Shown here: positions 24,101 to 36,100 of the stretch, one piece after another | How positions within the stretch are numbered: position 1 is the first letter of the stretch | Layout of the letters: each line of letters begins with the position of its first letter | Source of the DNA: Symbiodinium natans | Taxonomy: Eukaryota; Sar; Dinophyceae; Suessiales; Symbiodiniaceae | Direction: 5' to 3' | Assembly (NCBI GenBank): GCA_905221605.1 | Contig: CAJNDS010002419.1 | Span: forward strand, 62,001-126,000 | DNA length: 64,000 nucleotides | Notes under the pieces: model-generated | Seen by the model: only the letters and a program-made list of their open reading frames with translations | What the model was told of the DNA's origin: nothing | Database searches by the model: none | Program-made: the position numbers and the translations under genes

Positions 24101-27100
24101 TTTGCTTGATTTGCACCGTTGTACAGTGATTGGTGATGGACAAAAAAAAAGGTTTAGGGTTAGGATCTAGGGGGAGAGGGGGAGAGGGCGGGAGAGGGGG
24201 GGGAGAGAGGGGGGGGGGCAGAGGGGAGGACAACCCAAGGCGGCCAGTCGAAGTATCGTCACAGACGCTGGCAATCGCTTCTTGCAGGAGGCTTGCTTGT
24301 TGCTACAGAGCAATCTTGACAAGTTTAACTTGACTGCAGAATGCTCCGAGTGCGGTGCTCAGTGCGCATGGGCACCGCCGCAAAAGGCTGGAAGCCTGTG
24401 GGTGGAGGCAGGCGGAAACACCTGTACTCCCTGGAGTTGCAGGGGCAAGCTCGCTGGCTGGCTAGATCCTCAGTCGCTTCCAGCTTTGGTATGGGTGTTC
24501 TCTCTGAAGGCCGCTTCTGAGACTGGAAAGGGTCCGGATGTGGTGCTGAACGAGTGCGTGCCTCTTTTTCCAGCTGAGGAGTTCTTTCGAGCTGTTTGGC
24601 CTCAGGCGCAGATCTTGAGCATGGTGTTCAGCCCAATTGACCTGGGGTTGCCAGTGAACCGGTCAAGACGTTACACTCTGGTTTTCCCAAGTCCTGCCTC
24701 CCCACTTTACGGCAAGGTTCTGTTCAACAAGACTTCTTCCAGCCCTTAGTGTTCCGGCGCTTATTGCTAAAAGGATCCGTGTACCTGAAAGCCCCGCAGA
24801 ACTTGGTGGATGGCTTGGTGGACCAGATGGCGGAGGCTAAAGGCCTCCCGCCGAGACCGCCTGGGCACCACTATGGCGTCCAAGCGGCCATGCCCACCGG
24901 GGAGAGAATGCGTATGCTGACGCATTTGGAAAAGGTGCAGGAGACAATGCTGTGTGACTTGGATGTGAACGCTGACATTGCCCAGAATCCCGGATACTCC
25001 AAGCCTATGAGCATCGTGCCCACGCTGGTGCGTAACTCCGTGATCTACAATTTTCAGGCCGATCGCGAGTTCTTGGTTTTGGAGCTGCTCGCTTCTCAGG
25101 GCCTGCCGTACTTCTTGCCAGATGAGCACCCGTTCACACGAGAGATGCCCGAAGAGTTCTTGAATGAGCTCGCGAAGATCCCCGATAGAAAGCTCAAGTG
25201 CATTTGTGGCAACGCCATGAACATGGCTCAGGTAGGATCCGTGATTGCAATGATATTTATGTTTGCCACTCGGCAAGAGCTCTAAGCTCTTGGTGGAACG
25301 CGCTGAGCTGAGCCCAGTCCCTGCGTGCAAAATAATGCGTTTCATAGCCGATGCCATCCCAAACGCCCTGCAACCAAACTAACTTGGCATCCCCACGTGT
25401 GTTGGGGGGAACATTCCAAACCCGCGGAGCTGCGCCTCTCCAGCATCCACACGCACTGTCACACAGACAAACGAGCAAGCGCGTGTGCGTACAAACACAC
25501 AACACACATGTGTCGTGCACGTGCACACACACGAACAAAAAACACACGGACACAGACAAAGACGCGTGCGCGCGCCCCCACACACACATGGGGACACACA
25601 AACGCATGCAAGCACACACACACAGACACACGTGCGTGCACACACACACACACATACACCCACGCATGCACCTTCCGTGTGCGTGAGGCCCTATGCCCAA
25701 CATCACCCCGCAACCCCAAACAAGTATTGCGCTCTCAAAGGAGCTGTGCGAGAACACCAGGCACGTGACACAACCAAGCCCTTGAGCAGTGTGCTTTCGT
25801 GACCTTTAAAGTTTATTTTGATTTCATTTTTGGTTTCTTTCGTGACGCCTGTGTTTCTTTTTCGCAGCTCAACTCTGTGCGAAAGAGCTTGTGTTTGTCA
25901 TTTCTGTCAGTTCACGGGCCAATATATGCGTTGTGGTGCGTTTGATGCTCTGTTTGGGGTTGCGCAAGGAAACAAGCAAGCAACCAAACAACCAAACAAA
26001 CAAACAAGCACACAAACGAACAAGCACAAGCAAGCAAACAAACAAGCAGCAGCACACCCCAAAACCCAGACGAAGCTCCCTCTTAGGCTGCTGGAGGAAG
26101 TTCCGCTCCTTGCCCGGCAGTTGTTGGAAGGTACATACATATGTATATATATATATATATACTAGACGATGCGTATACATATAAGTATAAATGTAAGAAT
26201 AAATCTAAGTAGATGAACAAGTAAATAAAAACACAAACTTATGAATCAACACATAAATATATACATAAAGAAATGTGTGTGTATATATATATATATCTAT
26301 TTGTTACAGTATTTATTTTCGTAGGGTTCAATGACTTGCGGGCGGATTTAAGTTTGACATCTGCGGGCTTGCTCCCAGGGTGCATTCATTGGGGAGAACC
26401 TCGCTAGGGCCCCTGGGGGGTTTAGGGTTTAGGGTTTAGGGTTTAGGGTTCAGGGTTTAGGGTTTAGGGTTTAGGGTGAGAGTTTAGGGCTTGTTGGGTT
26501 GGGTTTATTGGGTTTCTTGGGTGTAAAGAGGATCATGTTCAGGAGTATTGTTCAGAGGCTTTAAGGGGCCAACCTAGGACCACTTGGGAGCCACCTGAGC
26601 GCTTCTTTGTGATTACACCTCCAACACCTCCAAAAAAACATCATACTTGTACCTCAGGGTTTAGGGTTTAGGATTTGGGGTTTAGGGTTTAGGGACCTTT
26701 TTAGTTCTCACCGGTTGTAGGCCAACCTATGACCCACCAACCTAGAACAAACCTTAACTTGATCTGACAAAACCAGATTCACCACCCTTTGTCAAAGCCC
26801 TGTCGAAAAGTTCAGGCACGTCAACCTGCACCTCCCTCTGAATCCCAAAGACAGAGTTCGCCAAGCTGGCCCCTCATCCGCCCAGGAACCCGCCGCCTGC
26901 GCCGAAATACGAGACTTGGAGAACATAGGGGGTTGCGTAGGGTCCAGGGGTTTAGGGTTAGGGTTTAGGGCTTAGGGCTTAGGGCTTAGGGTTTAGGGTT
27001 TAGGGTTAGGGGTTTAGGTTTCAGGGCCTAGGGAGTTCCCAGCCAGTTTTTTTTTGTCTGAGGGTAGTTTCATGGGCCCTTAACACGGTCCCTAACCTCT

Positions 27101-30100
27101 TTCAAAGGGTTCTCATGTGTGGGCCCATAATTTAAATGGGTTCTATAAGGCGCACCCTTCTAAGGGCCCATCCTAAGGACCATGGAACTACCCTCAGATT
27201 TTCCCAAGTAATCCAGGTGGCGATGAGCTAGGTAGGCTCTTTGGGCTGTTGCATGGATTCCCTGTCTGGGCGCAGGGTAAAAGACAGTTGATGTTCTTGC
27301 CTTGCCGGTGGCACGAGGACCTCATGTCCCCTAAACCCTAAACCCTAAACCCTAAACCCTAAACCCTAAACCCCTAAACCCTAAACCCTAAACCCTAAAC
27401 CCTAAGTAGGCACGGAAGGAAGGCTTAGGTATGAGGTGCTCAGCTCCGCACCATGGCCCGGACACAAGGAAGAACACTGAACAACATGAACTCCTTGACG
27501 AGGTTGGCCACTTGAACGGTCTGAAACGTATATTGGGGTGTAGGGTTTAGGGTTTCGGGTTTAATTAGGGCTTAAGGTTTAGGGTGTAGGGTTTAGGACT
27601 GCGGCAGGCCAAATGTTCGTCGTACCCACAACATAACACACGAAAATAGCAGAAGACCCCCTCTCCCCCTTAGACTCCTGCGCTCCAAGAGCGCCGGTCC
27701 TCCACCGGAACAAGTAAGATAGTATAAGTTTATTCCGGGGGATTTATTCCTCCGCTGGCCAGGCTCGGACAAAACCATGGTGCAGAACTCCGGTGTCCTC
27801 CGTCAACTTTGTCTTGTCAAGAGGTACGAAACTTTATTCCTGGTCATGTACTCCAAACCTTTCCAGGCTCTTGTTGCACAATATGAACCCTAAACCTTAA
27901 AACCCTAAGCCCCAAGCCCTAAGCCCTAAACCCTAAACCCCTTGCTGGGCTCTTAGGTAACCTACAAGTAGAGATGCACCTGCTGGGCTCTCAAGGTGGT
28001 GCTTCAGGGTCTGGAACCTGTTTAGGGTTTAGGGTTGAGGGTTTAGGGTTGGTTCAGGGTTCAGGGTTCCGGGTTTAGGGTTTAGGGTTTAGGGTTTAGG
28101 GTTTAGGGAAGGTGCCTCTCGAATTTCTGGGAGTCAGCAAAGTCAGCCCGAATGCCCAAACCAGACCCCTGAAACTCTTGTGGGCTTAGGATGCGAGCTT
28201 AATGGGGCAAACCTTCGCATCTCCAGACAGTTGGGGGTTTCCGACATTGGGGCTACCTTATTGGGGTGCTGTTGTCTATATTAGGGGTCCCTTATCTCCG
28301 TACACCCCCCCCATCTCTTGACATACCTACTGGCGCTTGGGGGAAGGGGTGGGGGGGGGGGGGAGGGTCCGCTTGGCTGGCCCCGAGTCGAGGACAGCTT
28401 GCCCCTCATGGAAGACTCCGAGGATGGTTTTGTGCAGCTTCCTTGGGTTCTTGGAGGGCTTGCCATGGATAGTGGTGCGTAGTGGGTGATTGTGGGCAAT
28501 GGTTGGTAGTGGTGGGTAATGGTGCTTGTTGTTTTTTGCCCCATTTTTCTTTGGCGGGTTGTGTGTGTGTACCCTTTTTAGAGGTGTTAGAGTTTGGGGT
28601 TTCGGCTTTGTGGTTTAGGTGTTGGATACTAACAGTCCTTAATAGGGATTGTAGTACCCCTTCTTTTTACGCCCTATTAAGGACTGTTAGTATAAGGCGG
28701 AACATCCCAAGGTAGGGATGAAAGTGAGGCGGCAATATTTCACCAGATATGCCCTTGGAGCATCTATCTTGTCTTTTTTGCAAGTCCCTTACAGTACCTC
28801 TATTTGGTAGGGTTCGGGGTCACCTCCATCGACAGCCCACCCTAAGCCCTCAAGATCCTAAACTCTTCACAGCACGCAAAAGCTGCGCCAACCTTCCAAG
28901 GCAACTTGAAACCCCCAAAATCCGGAGACCCTGAGACTCCTGAACCCAAAAATCTTTAACCCCCCCCCCCCCCCTCCCGGGGCGGTTCTCCTTGGGCGTT
29001 CAGGGATGGGGGTTCCCTAAACCCTCAAACCCAAAACCCCCAAACCTAACAAGCCCTAAACCCCAAACCCTAAACCCCAAACCCCAAACCCTACAGCCTA
29101 AAGCCTAAAGCCCAGTCAGGAGCTGCGTCCGCTGTTGGCAAAGCTGCGAAAGCTGGTTGGGCTGCAGTCGGTAAAGGAGGCCCCAAGGATTGTTTAGGGT
29201 TTAGGGGTTTAGGGTTTAGGGTTTTCGGGTTTAGTAGGCTGCTACACACATGTTCCTTGGGGTTAAACGGGGAGCATGGATTTGTTGAGGGGCTTGGAAA
29301 GTTAAACCCCCAACCCTAAACCCTCACCCTGGCCCTCTTAACCCCCCCAAACGCTTTAGGGTTTTGTGGCTTTAGGATCAACATCCGAGCCAGGTCTTCT
29401 TGGCCCAAGACGCTCCCGGAGGTTACGGGTTTAGGGTTTAGGGTTTAGTTTAGGGTCAAGGGTTCGGGTTTAGGGTTTAAGGGCTTGCGGGGGTTAGGAG
29501 GTAGAGTGGGTGAAGAGAAAAAAGCCTTCAACCCCCAAAAGGAGTTTCCCCAAGAATTCCACGAACCTCGCACAATGGTCGCAGGACTTACACTAAACTC
29601 CGACCTTGAAGTTGTTTAATTACGGCCTCATCTAGTGAAACAATATAGATATGTGTATGTAATGTCTGTAGACCTTCTTGTACTTCTAAATATTTGATAC
29701 CCTACACCTTAAATCCCTAAAGCGTAGAGCCCAAACCCTAAATCTCCCAAGACGAAAGCGACGAAACCCCAAAATCCCAAATCGGGACTCTCTCAAGCCT
29801 TTAGGGCCCATGTACCTCACTATTGTAGACGTGGGACGCAAAGTCCCGCTATAGGGGTACGTTAAATCCCAAGCATTAGATGTACCTAAACCCTGAACCC
29901 TGAACCCTGAACCCTAAAACCCAAAACCCTAAACCCTAAACCCTAAACCCTAAACCTTAAACCTTAGGTGCATGGACGCTTAGAATAAGCTGCCAAGCAG
30001 GCCATGGGCAAGCTCTTCGGCCTGGTCAAGCTCAGCGCTTGGCGCACGAGCTTGGGTATGACCTCGCTGGAAGGCCTGCCAGGGCTGCTTGCGTTTAGGG

Positions 30101-33100
30101 TTTAGGGTTTAGGGTTTTGGGTTTCGGGCTTAGGGCTTAGTGCTTAGGGTTTAGGGTTTAGGGTTCCGGGTTCAGGGATGGGGTTTACTCTTCGGGATCC
30201 CATGTCGCGTCCCTGTCGAGCTTGAGCTGTGACGTCCCTGGGTAAGCGGAGCATTGTCCTCCACCAACCTTCCCCGCCCCGCCCTGTTGCATTCTGCCGA
30301 GATTCCATTAAAATGCTCAAGCCAAGCCAGTTCGTCGCCCCCGGGAATGGAGGGTCGGAATAGTTACCATTAGCATTCCCTTATCGTCCCTTTATAATTT
30401 ACGATAATGACCCCCCAAAACCCTATTCTAATTATGAGGGCCCCCATATTACCCCAGTTTCTGTTGTCAATGCTGAGCCGGATGACGAGCAACTACAGTT
30501 TTCGTCGACTGCAAGCAAGCTAGTCATGCCTCCGTTGAGTACCTCCCGAACACCTCACATCCTTGAACAGGGGTTATCCGAAGCCATTGGGATGATACCC
30601 AAACTCTATACCCACACCCGAAACCCGAAACCCTAAACCCTAAACCCTAAGCCTTTATGGCTTCGAGGGCTGACCCCCGACCCTTTCTCAAGCACGCACG
30701 CCTTTTCCCTAAACCCTGGCTGAGCAGATCTTGCATTACTGTGGTTGTGATTCATAGTACTCAGTCTCCTAAACCTCGCGCCCTACATGCGGGGAGCCGG
30801 GGTTACAAAGTTCGGGTTTTCCTTTATTTCCGAAGTACAGCACAATCCTCCCTCTTCCGACTCCCCAACAAGGGCGTCTAATCTTCAGAACCCCCACCCC
30901 CCACCCCCACCCTAAACCCCAACCGTCTGGTGCACAAGCATACAGAGCATTCGACTTCCCAGGCCAGTCCTTCCACATGCGCTTTCTGGCTGAGACGGTC
31001 GAATGTTCAGGAATGGCCAGGATGACTCTGATGTTCAGGGTTCAGGGCTTATGGCTTCGGGCTGCATCCTAAGCCCTCAACCCTAAGCCCCAAACCCTAA
31101 ACTGCAAGCACTAAACCCTCAACCCTAAACCCTCCAAACCCTAAACTCCAATCGCTAAACCCTCAACCCTAAAACCTTACCCCCAAACTCCACTCCACAC
31201 CCAGCAAGCGTTTGGGCGCGTGCTTGAGCCTGTTAATCACCCCGAGTCCGTCAATAATGCCCTTTCCAGTTATTCCGCCCCAACATGTGTACATACATAC
31301 ATGCATGCGCACATACATACATACATACATACATACATACATACATACATACATACATACGTACGTACATACATACATACGTACGTACATATGTATAGAC
31401 AGACCGACAACTGCATAATAACATGTGTAAAGATATGTGTGTATTTGTATACATGTTGAAGTATGTTCCAATGTGTGTTCTTTTATCCAAGGTTTCAGGA
31501 TTCCGGGCGGCCGACAGTACATGCCAACCCTAAACCCCAAACCCTAAACCCTAAACCCTAAACCTTAAACCCTAAACCCTAACCCCTAACCCCTAACCCC
31601 TAACCCCTAACCCCTAAACCCTAAACCCTAAACCGAAGCACCCGAAGGCAGCGATCCAAACTCCCACAGCCCCTGAGACATGCCTCAAAGCACTAGGGTT
31701 GAGGGTGAGGGTCTAGGGTCTAGGGTCTAGGGTCTCGGGTCTCGGGTCTAGGGTCTAGGGTCTAGGGTCCAGGGTCCAGGGTCTAGGGTTTAGGGTTTAG
31801 GGTTTAGGGTTTAGGGTTTGGGGGGGGGGGGGGGGGGGGTGTGCCTTAAAGCCCGAAACCCTAAACCTTCGCACCTCAAAGCCTGAAAGCTCGCAACTAA
31901 ACCAAACCTTGGACTGAAGGGTTTAGGGCTTAGGGTTTAGGGTTTAGGGTTATCCTCAAATCCTAAAGCCCTGAGCAGCACAAGACCCCCAATCCTGGAC
32001 TCTGGGCCTACACCCTAAACTTTCCTAAACCTCCAACTCCCAATCCCTAAAGCCTAGGCCGAAGCCCGAAAACCTTAAGCGAAACCTTGAACCTTAAGGC
32101 CCAAATCCTAAAACCCCTAAACCCTAAACCCTAAGCCCTAAGCCCTAAACCTTAAGCCCTCAGCCCTAAACCCTAAACCCTAAACCCTAAACCCTAAACC
32201 CTAAACCCTAAACCCTAAACCCTAAACCCTAACCCCTAACCCTAAACCCTAAACCCTAAACCCTAAACCCTAAACCCTAAACCCTAAACCCTAAACCCTA
32301 AACCGTAACCCTAAACCCAAAAAGCCCAGGCTTCCTTGGGAATCCTGGCACCGGAAAGACGGTGGTTGCCCGCATCGTCGGTGAGATGATGGTCAGCAGC
32401 CTCCAGTGGAGTGTGGGTTTGGGGTTTAGGGTGTAGGGTTCAGGGTTCAGGGTTCAGGGTTTAGGTGCTTTAGGGTTTAGGGTTTTGAGTTCCGGGCTTT
32501 AGGGTTTCGGGGTCTTAGGTGTTAGATTTCGGGTTTTCGGGTTTTCGGGCCGAGCCCACAGTCTGGAGTGAAAGGGCTTGGGGTTTCGCGGGCTCATCAT
32601 TGAGGGTGAAGGTTCAGGGTTTCCAGATGTGTGGCGTTAAGGGCTCCAGAGGGCCACCCTAAACCCTAAACCCCCTCAATAGCCGGGTTTTAGGCACCAG
32701 CACCACAGCCTAGAGCACTTCAGGCAGCACAGGACCGCACACAGCAGGCGCCACAGCCAACCTTTCGGCAGCACACACAGACAGCAGGCACCACAGAACC
32801 TCTAGCCTCGCTGTGGCCCAAACAGGCAGAGCCCCACGGCGCCAGTCATGGTCTCGCTTTTCCAGATCCTCTGTTGGAGCTGCATTTTGGGTTTAGGGTT
32901 TAGGGTTTAGGGTTTAGGGTTCCTCTGTTGGAGCTGCATTTTGGTGGGGAATGCTGGCTATGGCGGGCTCCGGGGAGGAGGAAGCGGCAGCCCCCCACGG
33001 TTGCGGCTGCGTCTGGAAGCAGCCCCACTGCCGAGGTGGTGGCGCTGTGAACCCTGAACCCTAAACTCTAAACCCTAAACCCTAAACCCCAAACCCTAAA

Positions 33101-36100
33101 CCCTAAACTTTTAAACTCCTAAACCCTATGAGGTTGTGGGTTCTGAGGCTTCCACCCCAAGCCCTGAGCACGATGCCCTAAGCCCTAAACCCTTCTGTTG
33201 TAGGGTTTTGGGTTTAGGGTTTAGGGTTTAGGGTTTGGGGTTTAGGGTTTAGGGTTAGGGTTTAGGGTTTAGGGTTGGCTTGGGCCAAGCTTTGGTTATG
33301 ACGGGTTGCTGGTTTAGTGTTGGGGGTTGAGGTTTGGGGTTGTAGCGCTCTAGGGTTTTCAGGAGCTCGGGAGTCAATGGTCGTAAACGCTGGACCCAGA
33401 CCCTTGCACCTGAAATCCTAAACTCTACAGCCAACTCTACACCCCAAGCCCTACAAACTATGCACCCTAAGGCCTAAGCCCCATAATTGTGTGTTTAGGG
33501 TTTGGGGTCTAGGGTTTAGGGTTTCGGTGTGGGGTTTAGGGTTTCCGGTTTAGGGTTTTAGGTTTAGGGTTTCGGTTTAGGGTTTAAGGGTTAAGGGTTA
33601 AGAAACCCGTAACTCTTCGGGATGAAGGGTTTGCCGAGGTGAAGATGGGCGTTGTGTCCATGCCGAAAGAGCAAAGGAAGAAGCTCGAAGCCGAGGCGCG
33701 TCTTCGTTTTTGCTCTTGATATCTCATGATGATAGGGGAAACATGGGTTTATGGTTCAGGGTTCGGGGTTTAGGGTTCAGGGTTTGGGTTCAGGGTTTAG
33801 GGTTCAGGGTTCAGGGTTCAGGGTTCAGGGTTCAGGGTTTAGGGGTTAGGGGTTAGGGGTTAGGGTTTAGGGTTTAGAGGGCTTGGAGCCCTAAGGCTCT
33901 GGGGACCACTGTTTTTCGGCTTCTTTGTGCCCCCAAGGCGGTACTCTGTGTGCCTCAAGCCCGAAGCTCTCAGCCCTTAATCCTAAACCCTAAGCCCTAA
34001 ACCCTAAACGTGCGAACACCATAGAATCCCGGCAGCCTTAAGCCATACGGCTCCCCAATTCTTCTGAAGATGGGCTTAGGGTGTGGGGGGTGTAGGAGAG
34101 TAGGGTTTGGGTTTAGGGTCTAGAGTTTAGGGTTTAGGGTTCAGGGTTTAGGGTTTAGGGTTTAGGGTTTAGGGTTTAGAGTTTAGGGTTTAGGGGTGTA
34201 AGGGCTCCCCGCAGCGCTGTATATGCACCCTTCAGAAGCCGAATTGTTCTTGGAGGCTTGTATCTGTGCGGGCTGGGCCCCGTGCAACAGGATTTAGGGT
34301 TTAGGGTTTCGGGTTTAGGGTTCAGGGTTTAGGCTTCAGGGCTTCAGTTTAAGTTTAGGGTTTAGACCATTAGACCAGTAGGGAAACTGCTCGCCCCGAG
34401 CATAAACGCCTCTGAGGATGAGTTTAGAGTTCAGAGGTCCCCTAAACCCTAAACCCTAAAACCTAGACCCTAAACCCTAAACCCTAAACCTCCCCGTAGC
34501 TAGGGTGTTGGGTTTACGTTTTAGGGTTTATCGTTTTGGGGACTCATGGTTTTAGAACTGAAAACCCGACCCCTAAGGCATTCCTGCTGCATTCAACCCT
34601 TTACCCTTCCCCCCCACCAACTCAAAGAGAATCACTCAGCCAGCAAGACACCCCTTTACCTAAACCCCAGACCTGAAAAACCCTGAACCCTAAACCCTAA
34701 ACCCCTGCACCTGAACAGCCGACCCAGGCAAAGGAGAAGAGCATTGAGGAAGGGCAGGAGGTGCCCACTGAGCTGGTGTTCCGCGAGGCGGGTCGTGCTT
34801 CGTGATTGGGATTTGGCGCGTTGGGGGGGCGCGGCAAGCTGTTAAACCTTAAGCCCTGAAATAGAAGCCCGGAACCCTCAACCCGAAGCCCTGAACCCTA
34901 AGCCCTAAACCCTGAGCCCTAAACCCTAAACCCTAAACCCTAAACCACAGAAATGGTAGGAGCTCTGGCGAGCTCTTGTTTTGTTGGCCAGCGCCTTTGT
35001 GCAGCATTGAATGCGAGGTTCGGAGTCCACCGCTTAGGGTTTAGGGTTGAGGGTTTAGGGTTGAGGGTGTAGAGTTTAGGGTTTAGGGTTTAGGGTTCAG
35101 GCAAAGGATTTCGGAGGCGCATGGGTCATTATGCCCCCCTGGTTCTTAGTAGGGAGTGGGGAATGAGGTACCCTACATAATCCCCAAACGGGGGTAGGTG
35201 TGTGTGTATATATATATACAGAAATACATATATATATATATGTATAGATATATATATATATATGTATAATGTAGGGCCATATAGGGTACCTCATTCCCCT
35301 CATTCCCTACTGAGAACACGCCAGTATGAATAACTAGGCTTACAGGGAGAGCAACTGTAGTTCGGACTGGATGCCTTGCTTTGCGTACTTGTGTCACATA
35401 CCGCTTTTTAACCTGAGTACACGTCCATTACCCTGGTATGATAGAAGCCTTGTGGGGACTACTCCAATCAGAAGCCACAGTAAACAAGAAGCAGGTACCA
35501 ATACCCTTCCGAACCAACACGAAAAGTAGAAGCCCGTATGGCGTTTTCGGGTGTAGGGATTCCGGGCTTAACAGGGCAGTGGAAGCCCCAAGCCCCGGAC
35601 TCTAAACACTAAACCCTAAAGCCTAAAGCCTAAACCCTAAACCCTAAACCCTTTACAGTCAACTCACAGGCCAGCCGCGCCGATCTCGTCGCACAATACC
35701 TCGGGCAGACCGCTCCCAAGGCGAGGTTTCCGCTCCTAAACCCTGAACACCTAAGGCAGGGTTTAGGGTTTAGGGTGTAGGGTATCGGTTTTAGGGTTTA
35801 GGGTTTAGGGTTAAGCCCCTAAACCCGGAAACCCCAGGCCCTAAACCCCTTAAAAAGCCTAAACTCTGAAACCCTAAAGCCCTAAATCCCTAAACCCTAA
35901 ACCCTGCACACTTTGACCTTACCCGTAAGCTTTGTCATAGTGGGGTAACATGTTTCATTTTTGGGAACTACATTTTTAAGGGTACTTAAAGTCAATAAGG
36001 AATAAACACTTAAATGTTTCGTACTATCCCAACCATGAACTGTAAGCCCGTCAATCCCGAAAACCCCAAAGCCCTAAATCCCTCAACCCCTGAAACCCTG

